Shown piece by piece: positions 17,501-29,495 of a stretch of 64,000 nucleotides of DNA. This DNA comes from Echeneis naucrates. Lineage: Eukaryota; Chordata; Actinopteri; Carangiformes; Echeneidae. Position 1 is the first letter of the stretch. Each line of letters starts with the position of its first letter. Position numbers and translations under genes: made by a program. The stretch lies in the NCBI RefSeq assembly GCF_900963305.1, contig NC_042530.1, positions 5,400,890 through 5,464,889 of the forward strand, written 5' to 3'. The notes beneath the pieces are model-generated. The model saw nothing but the letters and a program-made list of their open reading frames with translations, had not been told where the DNA came from and ran no database searches.

Positions 17501-20500
17501 ATGGGCCTCATATTCGCCAAACTGTGGAGCTTCTTCTGTAACCAAGGTGGGTGTCACGGCTCACTGACCCCCCCCCCGCTAGCTGCTCAGCCGGGGGAGC
17601 TGTTAGCCTGTTAGCTCGAAGTTAGCCGCAGAAACCTTAACAACAGATGGAGAGGCTTCATGTGACCTGCTGCTTCGGGCTGTCTTTGTTCAACTCAAGT
17701 CAAATACAAAAGCAGCAATTTAATCTGGAGCTTCTCCAAACTGTCAACTCAAAGCCAAAATGATTATCCTCTAATTATAAGCCTGCAGCAGCGAGTTCAT
17801 CGATTTGTCAATCAGCTTTGACTTTCTAGGACACATCTTAATGCATAAATCCCCTCAAGCTTATTTAATGTACACAGCCCGTTTTGTTTTCAGTGGCTCT
17901 GTTTTTCTATTGAAAGCCAAATAATTTTTACACCAACATCCACTGAGTTGGCATTGAGCTACAAAGCAGAAACCATAATAATATGTCTAACTCCGACAGT
18001 GTTGTTGACACAATTTGCTCAGTGTGATGTTGGAAAGATTCAGCTCTCTGATTGAATTTAGAAATGGAAGAACTGAACTCTCATTTGTACTGCGGGCCTC
18101 CACAAAACCTTTTTTTTTATCTGAGTATTTGCTTTAGAAATGACTGAACTGATAAAGAGTAAATAGTGATAAGAAAATATAATCAGTTTAACTATCTGTT
18201 AAACAGCTTTGTTTTATTGGCTGCTACAGTTATTTTCTTTAAGTCAATGAGTATTATTGTGACCAAAAAAAAAAGAAAAAAAGAAAAGGAAATGGCACTT
18301 TTGAGGTGAAGGCTCGCTGTCAACAATGAAGCTCTCGGTTCTGTTACTATTTTCATTAAAGAAACAAACATTTCCAATGAGTTCCAAGTGTGTTGATTTT
18401 GTCATTATTGTCATCTTTTAATTGTGAAACTTATTTCTCGCAGTATATTCTAGAAAAACCTAATTTCCGGTTCAGCTAATTGGTCAATTTTTTCCCAGAG
18501 GCCCAAGACAATGTATTTCAAAATCGTTGAATACAGCTGAACTGTTGTAACCTTGCATGCTAAGACTGGCGATATCACCATTAAATGGTTGAGTTTGAAA
18601 GAAAAGTGACCTCTGCTCGGGATTATCACAGTTTTCCCTTTTTAAGGAAGCAATAGACACACAACATCCTCAAAAAGCCAGACTGGTTCACAAAGACGGT
18701 CGAAACTACTAACCCTCAGACCAGACTTCCTTCCTCCCCGACAGCAAGAGGCCTCAGACGGCCGGAAAAGTCAAAACACTAAAGTGGGATATTTTAACAT
18801 ATACGTGTCACCTCTGATTCTGGAGTGTGCTTGTGGTGTCATGCTTTACAGTCGTCAAAGCCCTGCTACCTGGTTTTTATAGGTGGTTTGGATCTATTGA
18901 AGTTTCAGTGATGTTTGGAAAAATTCCGTCAGGAAGTTTTGAGGAAGGAAGGAAATCAAAGACAGGAATGTCTTGTAGGCTGAGAGCAGATCTCTGACTG
19001 TAAGATATGTTTTGTTTTTACAGCAGCTTACAGTGAAAAGATTTATTTACATGAGTTTTCTTGATGATGATGATGCCCTGAAATGTTCCTCCTTAGATGG
19101 CTGAAATGACAGTTAATTTACTCTTGTCTGTTTGCAGAGCACAAGGTGATAATTGTTGGACTAGACAATGCAGGGAAAACCACTATACTTTACCAATTGT
19201 AAGTACTTCTTTCAATTCCCTCACTGCTTTAGTATTGTCTAAACTTGCAAAAACTCATTTCTGCTTCTGTTTTATAAAGCCTGATGAACGAGGTGGTCCA
19301 TACGTCTCCCACCATTGGAAGCAACGTGGAAGAAATAGTGGTGAAGAACACACACTTCCTGATGTGGGATATAGGAGGACAGGAATCGCTGAGGTCCTCT
19401 TGGAACACCTACTATTCTAACACAGAGGTGAGAAATACAAGCATTGCTATGTCCAAGTAGAAGTGGGGAAACTGGAGTATGGCAGCTGGTGTGTTTGTTC
19501 AGAGCACAGACGGCAGCAGGGGCCGCCCAAGTCAGAGGTCACCCTTTCACAAAGCGGCTTGTCTGAAAAGCAAAGCTGGGGTCAGCCGCTGTGGTGTTTT
19601 TTGGAGAAGGGAGTTGTGGCACAGCAGACATGTGGCTACTTTTAAAAAAAGCCTTCTGCACAGCCATATTTAACTGTAACAACTGCCAGGAAATTCCTTT
19701 TTGTCTTCACGGGCAACATCTAGTGCTCCGTCATACAAACGCTGACATTGAATGCATGCCATGGATATTCTCGAACATGCATGTGTCACACCAAGACCAA
19801 CATCACAGGGTTATATCTATTTCAACTACACCCGATTCCTCAGATCTTACTCTGTTAAGAACAGCATCATTTTTCAGCTCAGTAAGTCTGTAACCAAACA
19901 GTCAGTTTTGAGAGTTCCAGTTCTTGTCAGGTTGTGATCTGTTTTGACTCATTTGCTTGTAATTGGAAAAGTGTCTTTTTCCTGAGTTGTTGCCTTGGTT
20001 TTAAAGGGCCTCTCTGACATCACAAAATTAATGTGCCTTTGGCCTTTTGTCAGACGGGGTCACTGACTCATTGAAAAAGAGTGATTAGCATAGCAGTCAC
20101 CAGTGCCCATTGTGAGGCTCTAGGCATGGAAGTGCCCACCTGCTGTGTTGCATTTCACTGTTGTAAATGTCTTTTGAAAGAGGTCCCTTGGTGTGATATT
20201 TTCGCTTCCCAGTTCATCATCCTGGTGGTGGACAGCACAGACAGAGAGAGGCTGGCCATCTCTAAAGAGGAGCTCTACAGGATGTTGGCTCACGAGGTAA
20301 AACTCTCATCTTAACAAATCTCAGTATGGCTATAAGGAAACAGGCTATACAGAGCTGACTCTGTTTTTGTAATGGACATTTATTTTCCACCACAGTTAGC
20401 TCCGTCCACTGGGCGACATTGTTTAGATCTTGTGGTTGCAGAGAGCAGGATTGTGGTTTCACTGTTCTCTGTCCTCTCGTTCTCTCTCAGGACCTGCGGA

Positions 20501-21308
20501 AAGCAGCTGTGTTGATATTTGCCAACAAGCAGGATATGAAGGACTGTATGTCTGCAGCAGAGATCTCCAAATACCTCACTCTGAGCTCCATCAAAGACCA
20601 CCCCTGGCACATACAGTCCTGCTGTGCACTTACAGGAGAGGGGTAAGACACATCGGTTGACCAGTGGCACTCGAGAGTTAGACTTCATTAAACAGATGTT
20701 TTGAATTGATCCTCTGGGGGGACGCTGATTGTAATTCTTTACTCCCAAGCAACGTAACATCATAATGAAAGGAAACAAAAATTTATTGATTCAAAAATGT
20801 TTTCTCGTAGGAAAATGTGTGCTATCAGTTTAACAACATTGTTCAGACATGACTCATTTTGCACAATAGTTTAGCTTTTGTTGTCTCCAGTCACGCTGAT
20901 CGAAATTATTTTGGTAAGTAACATCTCAGCTTCTGGCCTTTTTTTTTTTAATCCTTTGGAAGAGGCATTTTGAAATTAGCAGCTGTTCGTGTTTCGATCC
21001 ACCAGATGTCACTGTGTCCACTGAGTATAAAGTCTTTATAAAAGTCTCAGGTAGTATAAGTATAAAAGTATAATTATAAAAAGTATAAAAGTCTCAGGTC
21101 TTTTTTGACAACACAAACAGCAAAAGTTTCGGCTGCCGTGAGGGGAGCATACTGCTTTTTATTAAGTCAACAAACGACATCACTGAAACGTGTGTAAAAA
21201 TATAGCTGGAGAAAGATAATCTTTAAGCCACCAACGTCTGTCTTTATTGTATTTTCCAGTTTATGCCAAGGTCTTGAGTGGATGACCTCCAGAGCTGGAC
21301 TCAGATAG
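17501..21308 (+). CDS. arl5b: ADP-ribosylation factor-like protein 5B
   Basis: Small Arf-family GTPase; in mammals ARL5B acts at the trans-Golgi and recruits the GARP tether for endosome-to-Golgi transport. Six coding exons: 17501-17546, 19138-19198, 19280-19427, 20213-20296, 20491-20642 and 21260-21308, joining in phase to 179 residues, the same length as human. Gly2 follows the initiator Met (myristoylation site, MGLIFAKLW). The P-loop GLDNAGKT is at 23-30, switch II WDIGGQE at 65-71 and the base-recognition motif NKQD at 125-128. No motif is degraded, so the product should be active. ARL5B rather than ARL5A is supported by context (nsun6 and cacnb2 adjacent, as on human 10p12) more than by residues. 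Intron 1 (17547-19137) contains GTTAGC-type motifs at its start and nothing else recognised. Confidence 0.95.
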
Positions 21309-22945
21309 CCTCTCCCTCAGCCATTGATGGCCTGACTACCTGCACCACCAACATGGTGGCAAAACAGCTGGCTTATTGTTACTTTTTATTTTTTTAAAGA
21401 CAGAGTTGGACTTTGACCTCTGCAGACAGCTCATTATGGGAGCACTGACATGTCTACTTGTTACAGTAGAGCTGATAACTTCTCCCACACAATGAAATGT
21501 GTGACCACAACTTGTGAACTGTCCTGGTTACCAACAAGGAGAGGATTATTTCACTTCAGAGGATGTTCAAGCAGGGCTGCACTGGACACTAAACATTTCC
21601 ACTACATACATATCATGTTTCGTTACCACATATTTCAGATTTTGCCATTAAGCGCACATTGATGCCCAGCATGGAAATTATGAAGCAGCTCTACTATTTT
21701 GATTATCATTAATCTTTTGCGTTGGAGTTTGTTCAGGTCAGGTTTATGAGGACAAACAAAGGGATTAGAAGCAGTATTGTAAAACCTGTTTTAATTGTGA
21801 TGACGGCAAGTTTTGCAACAGGTTTATTCACACGACTTTTTTTATTATTTTGTGACGGGGGTGTTCAGCTGGAATGTGTACTTTTCAGTTACATAAGCTA
21901 CACTGTTGGGGTCATTCTCACACTAAAATCCATTGGTGCCGTATTGAATCCTGAAGTACAAACTCTCCGGTTTTATTGACTTTGAGCTTGTGCTTGTATG
22001 TTATTACGCCAAATTGGACAGACCGTTATTGGCATGCAAAGTTTTTCTGTAATCCAACTGATGGAACAAATGAAAATGACTTCAGTTATTTCAAATAGCA
22101 AGCAATGAAATGGTTGAAACATGATTTCAAGTGCAAGTACAAAGCTGTTTAAATAGCAGTATTTTAGACACAGTGATGCATTATGAATTTTATTTAATTT
22201 CACCCTTTTTGTCTTTGCTTTTAGGCTGCTTTTTTGTATTAACAGATGATTTTTGGTGCTCCACAAGTGTCTGACTGATCCACTGCATCATAATGTAAAC
22301 GTGTCATTAATTTTCTGCTGCCGTTTTGGCATATATTCCTCTTAAAATGTTTTGTACTTTTTAATCAAAGGGATCAGAATCAGCTGCTGTCATCAAAAAA
22401 GGTGCCACACATTTATGGAAGTTGTTACTCTTCAACCACTTGGCTGTAAATGGTCGGTGGTTTGATAGCATTAAGATATTAGAGCTCATATTTTGACCAG
22501 TATAGTTACAATACTTGATCCTCAGCCTTAACTAAGCTGTTGCAAATGTCTGGATGACTGTATGAATCTGACAGCCTCCCCATGATTTTTAACCACACTT
22601 CTCTTTGAGCTAGTATAAGAATTCCTTGAACTTGCAAACAGATCTATGCACGTGTCACTTTGAAAACAAGTTTCCATCGTGGCCAAAAAGCAGGAGGTGC
22701 ATGAGTGTTGTTAGGTCTGAACAGAATTGGGTAAGAACTTGTGAAGTGGTCCTGGGATGTATGAAAGGTGTTTACAATAACAAAAGGATAAATTGTGCAG
22801 CCCCAGACTCAGACTTTGCAACATTTAGGTTTACAGAATTTTTACCTTGACCTCACAGAAACAAGGGAACTGATCTCGTCAGCGTGGTGGTGTGTAGTCT
22901 GGATCATGTACTGTTTTGTTTTCAATAAAAGTTTGTTTTGAATTT
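21309..22945 (+). other. arl5b: arl5b 3' UTR
   Basis: The region after the TAG has no recognised exon. It ends at a clear AATAAA at 22924-22929, giving a UTR of about 1.6 kb. The neighbouring maf1 transcript ends from the other side about 30 bases further on. Confidence 0.7.
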
Positions 22946-22974
22946 AAAGCCTAACCCTTAATTTCATCCAAACA

Positions 22975-24066
22975 GAATGATTCAAACACCAGTTTATTCA
23001 CATCTGTAATATATCGGCCAATCAATGCGCAAAGCAGTCAAGAAGAGACATAGAACTGCTGTTCAAAGAAACAAAAAGAGGAACGTAGTTTCTACAAAAT
23101 AATGCTGTTAAGATTTTGTGGGATTTTTTTCTCCTCCACATTGTACTATACATTCACTTTTCAATGATGCCTTTGCACTGAGGTAATGAGCAAAGAAAAC
23201 ACTGGCAAGATCTTTTAGAAAAGAGGGTTAACCAGGAACAGGTTAGCAAGACAAGGAAAACAAAAAAAAATACTGGATCTGGGCCACAGAAAATGAAACG
23301 TGGAACTGACTTCTAGCTCATATCAGAGAAAAGCTGGTATGTTTTTCTAAGCTGCGACTCGGGCGCCAATAGTTTCGTTGGCTGTGCCATCCAGTCTAAC
23401 GAGTGTTCGCAGTAATAGGTTTCAATAACACAGTTACAAACGCAGCGATTTACAATTTCAAACTCAGTGCTAAAAAAAGTTCTCACAGTAACATCACTGT
23501 AACACGTAAAAAGCGACACACAGTTAAGTAGCAAACAAACAGCTGATCAGTCAGTTTTAACAGGACTTAAAAATGGACCCAGCCCCGTCCCAGATTGGAA
23601 CATTATAAATTTCTGTCAGTCTTCATTGGTGCTGGTGTTATCTGGACTCTGCTTTGACATCATTTGCAAGAGATTCTACTTGCTTGCAGTCCTTCAGGCC
23701 ACACATCCAATACAAGACCCCCTCTTTATCAAAAGTCCATGACGTGGTCTCTTTGGAAATGTGACGAGTGTGTAGAAGCCCAGTGTGTAAATGTGTTCTG
23801 CTCGGGCCTGAAGCTTTGGGTTGAAAACCATACTGGAAAACGAAGGAGCTAAAAGTCACTATGGAGTCTTTACAAAATGTCCACCATCTCACGATACACA
23901 ATTCACTGCCAGCAGAGGAGAAGGCTTTAAACACACGTCTAAAGTATGAACATGGCTTTGGATGAAACGCAGCAACAGCTCAAAAAAAAACAAGACGGGA
24001 TGAAGCAAAGAATGGGAGGAGGAAAAGCCTGGATATTCTTTGGCCGAGGTGCGTCATCTAGAAAAT
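22975..24066 (-). other. maf1: maf1 3' UTR
   Basis: On the minus strand, AATAAA (plus-strand TTTATT at 22993-22998) lies about 1.07 kb past the maf1 stop codon and close to the arl5b polyadenylation signal. No coding exon is seen between. The short open frames here lack splice sites that would connect them to a gene. Confidence 0.65.
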
Positions 24067-27023
24067 TCACACGCACAGAGCTCTGGGGCACCTGAGAGAA
24101 GAAGAGGAAGATGTAAACTTTATTTGTGTAACCGGTGAAAGACATCTAACAGACTACATTGCCACATCAAATAATCTCCACTAAGAGAAAAGAACAACAG
24201 CATCAAATCAAAGATCAGACCAACCTGTCCTCAGTAAAGCCGTCCATTTCCTCTTCATCATCCAGCTCCATGTCCAGCTCGTTGTCCAGACAGTCACGGC
24301 CGTAACTACTGAGGCCACTGAGGTACGAAAGAGACATGAACAATTTCAGACAAGAATTTGGTTTGTTGCTTTACACCTCTCATACATTGTTGTGTTCTGT
24401 GTGATGTCTGTGATATTAGTGATAAAGTCAGAAAAAAGAAAAAGTGCTGTTGCTGACCTGACAGAGCGACATGTGAAAAACACAATCCTCTTGAGCTTCT
24501 TGTTGTAGAAGAAGTAGTTGAAGGACCAGAGGCTTCCCTCCTCACCGAAAGGGTCTGAGTCCAGATCAGGGTTGTAGCTATGAAAAGGTATGGAAATAAA
24601 CTTTAAAATGCTATGCAGTAGCTCCAGGGAGCTACTCCAGTTATCTGCTATGTAAAATATGTAAAGCGTGGACCTGCTCCTACCTGTAAATGTCACAGCT
24701 CTGCAGGTTAATTTCCTGGTCAATGGCATTCCACAGCTCTGGTCGCAGAGAGTTAAACTCCTCTCCAACAGCAGAGAACAAGCTGCTGTTTACTGCATTA
24801 GCCACCTGCAGGGCAATCCCATTCAATTTATTATCAATTCTATAACACAGCTAATTCTTTCTCATCTCCAACCTGATCCTTCACAGAGAATATACCCTCT
24901 GGAAGTCAGGCAGGCATAGAACAACATACTGACCCAGTTCAGACTCGGTTCCCGACTGAACTCGTGGGCTCTGGCTGCACTGAAGTCGTAGTCCGGCCTG
25001 AAAGACTCGTTGAGCGTGGTGATGAGGTAGAAAAGAGTCTTCCTGCAACACTTGTCACTCAGAGGGTTTTCCCCGTCCTCACTGCTCTTCCCCAGTCTGG
25101 ACAGGAGGACACAAGGAATAAGTAATCCCAAAGTCACATGCTTTGTTATCATTGTGTTTTGATTGGATGCAGGATGCATCACTGCTATACTCACTGCGAA
25201 GGGCTGGTGGCGCTGGTGGACTGAGGGGGAGAAAGAGCCTCCAGGACATGAGGCTCCCCCTCCTGGCAGAACTGCTTAAACATGTGTTTATCATCTCCTG
25301 CCATCTTACAGGAGTAGCTCTCAATCCTGAGCAGCAGAAATGAAGTGGTGTTATAAACACTGCAGGAGACTTTGATGGATTATTCTGTTAACTTTTTTTA
25401 AATCTGACGTTACTTGTTCTATTCCATACTAGGTCATGTCTTTCCACTGTAAACCATATCTGCACAAACGTCTATCAAGAACAAGTTGCTGCCAAAATCT
25501 TCAATGTGCTCCTTCATGTGTCTGGGTCAGACAACTTTGTACACAGATATGCTAGAGTCCAGTTGTTTATTTTGCCCCCACCCACCAAGGGATTATGTAA
25601 GAGCAAAGGTTTCGCAACTTTAGATAGACTACTAAGACCCCGTCTGGGCTTGCCAGCCTAATTATAGGGACATGGGTTAGCAGAGGACACCACGGTGGAA
25701 ATAACTGCCCTGGTTTTCCATCCACAACACAGCTGACCTGCTGACAAAATACTTGACAGGACCGACATTAGAGCTGATTGAAGATTATGAAGACCAAAAT
25801 ATGGCTAAAAATAACTCCTATGCAAATGTTACATTCTGTTCACAACTCCAACTGCAGCATTCTTATCCATTTGTGTTTAATGTGTTAAGGTTACTGTTGC
25901 ATTAACTATTTATATGTTGTTTGTTTATTAACCCATGGTACTGATTTCTCCACTGCCTTTGCACAACCATCTGGCTACAGTCATTTGTTAGTTTTATAAA
26001 GTGCAATACATAGCCCAGAATTTTGTTGTTACACTTGATGCCTTTCCAGTCTAATAAGGCTATCCCCTGGAAGCTACAATTTTAGTTAAAACCTGCAACT
26101 GGGGAGCTTTGCTGGTTTAATGGACTGCCTCACTAATCCACTGAGCAGCCTAAACACCAGCAGCCCTGGCAGCTCCAGTAACACGCAGCTATTATGTTGT
26201 ATTATGTGTCTATATGTGCATGCACATATGCCCCAACACCACACTTCACACGAGCCACCAAAATAAGCACACACTAGTGAGAGAGGACACCGTGATGTGC
26301 GTCACTCTAGGTCACAACAGCACAGAAGCTCAGTTTCACCACCCACGCTCCAAACACTGCACTAAGACAAGGCTGCATAACTCCACAACCCACTGCCCTT
26401 TATATAACCACAGTGTCACTAACGCCAAGCCTGCTCAAGGCCTTACATAACCTAAAACACAGATATTATAGTTGTCAAAAAAAAAAAAAAAAAAAAAATC
26501 AGGAACTGTCGGTCATTAACTTGCAGCACAGATTCTGAAAGTGGGGCTTTAGTTAAGCACTCTGTTATCAGGATATTGCATAATTTGCAAGGGCATGCTT
26601 GTTCTATTACCCCCGTTGTGAACCTCGTCTGATCTCTGAATCTGCCACACCTTTCTCACTCTGGCCTTGTTTCATGACACCACCCTAGGCAAAACCTTTC
26701 CTTTATAAGGAAAACGTCTATTACTCTGATATAAACACAGATGAGCATAAGGTTTCACTGTTATGGTGACTCTCCTGTTGAGCCAGAGTCTGCTGATATC
26801 CACAAACTCAACAAGACCTCAAATTACCCCCTTCACCCTCATCACCCATTAACTGATCAAGGAGTTTAACATACTAGCTGTTTTGTTTATAATCTTCCTA
26901 CAGATTCTCATCTTGTAACTCAGACTACATCACCCCTTACCTGCCAAGGATGCGAGACTCCCCAGTTTCAACACACAGACGGGAGCTGAGGGCTTCAAAG
27001 CTGGAGTTTTCCAACAGTTTCAT
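24067..27023 (-). CDS. maf1: MAF1, repressor of RNA polymerase III
   Basis: Conserved nutrient- and stress-responsive repressor that, when dephosphorylated, binds Pol III and Brf1 and shuts down tRNA and 5S synthesis; it acts downstream of TOR. Coding exons in order: 27023-26941, 25326-25195, 25096-24934, 24805-24684, 24577-24458, 24317-24225 and 24091-24067, joining in phase to 245 residues (human 256). The N-terminus [16 protein letters not shown] and the blocks [45 protein letters not shown] and [18 protein letters not shown] are diagnostic. The acidic tail ([14 protein letters not shown]) ends RCPRALCV. The start is the first ATG after a good acceptor (exon 5' end 27029), so a non-coding exon must lie upstream. 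Intron 2 (25327-26940) holds only an A-run at 26477-26498. The gene is tail-to-tail with arl5b. Confidence 0.96.
26477..26498. repeat. poly-A tract in maf1 intron
   Basis: A-run of about 22 bases. No retroposon body was recognised on either side. Confidence 0.9.
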
Positions 27024-27745
27024 CGCTGTCTGAAAAACACAGAGGCGATGATGTTAGTCAACTATCCGAACAGGAGAATACTGGGACTCATTCTGCTTCC
27101 ATACTGCCTGACAAAGAGGGACAACAAAGTAATATAACTGTTACTGAGCTAACTTAGCATTTTATCGTGTTAAACTAGTTCTATGACCAACTAACAACAT
27201 AGTACATTTATCAAAATGATTATTAGGATCTCCACGTACAAAAAAACTAAACAAAATAGCTTAAAAAAATATGATATAAAAGAGCAAGGGGAAGGAATAG
27301 GTCGTTTGGTTATTTTTTAATATTAATATATAATATGTAATATGTAATATTTATCTAATGTTTAGATTATTATGTGAACAGTGTCACGTGGGGCTTATTG
27401 AAATACTTCCTCCTTTTTTTTAAACAAAATCAAGAAGACAACAACAAAACAGGAACATCCAGAAAACAGTCCCCAGATTAGCCCCCTGTGACTTATATCA
27501 AAGAGTTAATATTGCAATCCCAAAACAAAACAGGTAAGACAGCCAAATGTTTTAAATTATTGATTAACTAAATCGACAGGGGAGCCGTTATACTTTCAAT
27601 TTCACCCTGCAAGTAATTTCTGCCATGCAGGACTTATTCTCTACAATTTCCACCATGAGGGTGAGTATCACTGAATAAATGAATATATTTGGGAGTATAT
27701 TAGTCCGGAAAGATGTGCTGTGTGATCAGCTGTTGTGTGTTTATA

Positions 27746-27746
<1 letters not shown>

Positions 27747-27775
<29 letters not shown>
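27747..27775. repeat. (TAA)n microsatellite
   Basis: Trinucleotide run of about 9-10 units in the maf1 intron between the first coding exon and the upstream promoter region. Confidence 0.95.
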
Positions 27776-27776
<1 letters not shown>

Positions 27777-27899
27777 TGTGGAGTCACAGCGCCCCGTCAG
27801 GTCGCATTTCAAAATAAAAGATAAAAACACAGTTTCCTCTCTGTGTCCCACCGCCCCTCCCCCACCCCGTCCAACACAAGTTGACAAATCGTCTTCCTG

Positions 27900-28590
27900 T
27901 TTCACTCCGATGTTAACAACAGTTTACTGACCGAGCAGTGACTTCAGCAGAGGGATGAAATAAGAGGTTCGGTCCAGAAGCTGCCTCCTCTTCTCGGTCT
28001 AACTGTTCAGCCGGCGGCGCTAAAGACTGGTTATCTCCGAGCGGCTAACGCTAGCTCCGTTAGCTGTTAGCTCGCTGGTTTATTATCAACGCTTCACAGC
28101 CGCGCTATTAATTCGCACTCGAGCTTGAACATCTTTCAAAAGCACTCGGTCGAGAGGGGGTTATTCTGAGGCCTTTTGGATTTATAGAAAAGCTGCTCTT
28201 GCCGATTAAATGCGACGAGATTAAATCCAGAGGCTGTTTGCGTCCGTCGGAGTCTGTGCGCAGCGGCATCCCTCTCCTCCTGATTTCACCAACTAAATTT
28301 GGATCAGCGGGATCAAGTCGCCCTTTTCTAAGCGACTCGATCAGAGAACTAGCAACTAACGAGTTACCGAGCTGGATAATATGTCAAAGTAGGTGAAGTT
28401 TTTCCTCCAAACGTCGGTCTCCTCGACAAACCTCCTGTTCTGACCAAAACAACGAAGCCCTCTATGCTGCGAAGCCCAGCCCCTTTTCTTTTATAAAGGT
28501 GGATCTACGAACACGCCTACTTTTATTCAATGCTCTCGTGTGATTGGCTGCCCGACCTGTCGTATTGAGGATAAGTAAGCTGATTGGCTG
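27900..28590 (-). promoter_or_regulatory. maf1: maf1 promoter and untranslated exon 1 region
   Basis: CpG-rich block read on the minus strand. A TATAAAAG box lies at 28488-28495. Upstream of it are two identical CAGCCAATCA (CCAAT) boxes, at 28541-28550 and 28581-28590. Transcription should start near 28460, with a non-coding exon spliced to the acceptor at 27030-27031. Several possible donors exist (for example GTAACT near 28365 and GTAAAC near 27925) and I cannot choose between them. A cluster of GCTAAC/GTTAGC words lies at 28043-28073. A TATA plus double CCAAT layout is a more focused promoter than the others in this window. Confidence 0.6.
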
Positions 28591-29187
28591 AAATGCGCTC
28601 GGTGTGTCCTCCAGCCGAGTCTATGATAAAAATCTCACAACAAAAATACAAAAACAACAAACGCAGTGAACAAATTCTTTTGATCGTGTTTCGGGTATTC
28701 GTGCCAGCTATTTATCTCTTTAATGTTGGATCTCAGAAACACGCAACTGAACGTTGAGTAGCTGTTTGTTTTTTAACCTAACTGAAATACAGAAAACTGA
28801 AAGGATAATGTGTCTTGTTATGGATCTTCTTATTTTATATATTTTTTAATATAATCCATCCTTTTCTCCCACTACGCATCTATATCTTATCACATGATAT
28901 AGACTGTTGTTTCAGTCTCCTGTTTCTTTCTGAATGCATGTCTTTTGTAAACCGCGCTGTCTTATGCGAATTGTGCTGATTAATTTAATTAAAGAAATAA
29001 AAGAAAAGACCTATTATGCCCCCAGGCCCGTAGCAACAGCATAATAAAGAAATAAAATGAAAGAATAGGGCTGTATAGTCCCGGGGGAGTCATGCCTGGG
29101 TATCAATCTGTAAAAAAATACGGTATGCAATGACACAACAACTCAAGAGAATGAAACAAAAATGATGCATAAAGTGCGCTATTTGTC

Positions 29188-29260
29188 GGCCCAGTGGCCT
29201 AATGGATAAGGCATCAGCCTCCGGAGCTGGGGATTGTGGGTTCAAGTCCCACCTGGGTCG
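29188..29260 (+). tRNA. trnR-CCG: tRNA-Arg (anticodon CCG)
   Basis: A 73-base cloverleaf with no intron. The acceptor stem pairs GGCCCAG with CTGGGTC (one G-U at position 2) with discriminator G. The D-arm is TGGCCTAATGGATAAGGCA (A-box-like), the anticodon loop is TCCGGAG (CCG) in a CAGCC/GGTTG-type stem region, and the T-arm contains GGGTTCAAGTCCC (B-box). It matches from memory the vertebrate tRNA-Arg-CCG family. It lies in the gap between the maf1 promoter and the zfand1 3' end. The first run of four or more Ts downstream is only near 29447, so termination is unusual. The 3' CCA is not encoded, as normal for eukaryotes. Confidence 0.93.
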
Positions 29261-29429
29261 TCATTCAATGGGAATGTAACATCAAAACCATGTTTATAGT
29301 GCAGCAGGGTTAAAGCAGAACCGACTTATTCCAATGTGTATGCACTGAGATATGAAGTGAATGCTGTATCATCCTCTCTGCCATAATGTGGCGAACTTTC
29401 CTTAAATAGACAAAGTTAATCCAAAAAAC

Positions 29430-29495
29430 AATCTTTCAAAATAACATTTTATTGACAGAAAAGCAAATAGAAAACAATACTGATCTGTTGATTTG
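29430..29495 (-). other. zfand1: zfand1 3' UTR (very short)
   Basis: On the minus strand the TGA (29498-29496) is followed within about 45 bases by AATAAA (plus-strand TTTATT, 29448-29453). The UTR is therefore likely only 60-70 bases. The tRNA-Arg gene ends about 170 bases beyond. Confidence 0.65.

Noticed and set aside
28199-28396. 65-codon open frame in the maf1 promoter region
   Set aside because: CpG-rich DNA has few stops; the frame is on the wrong strand for maf1 and has no recognisable product.
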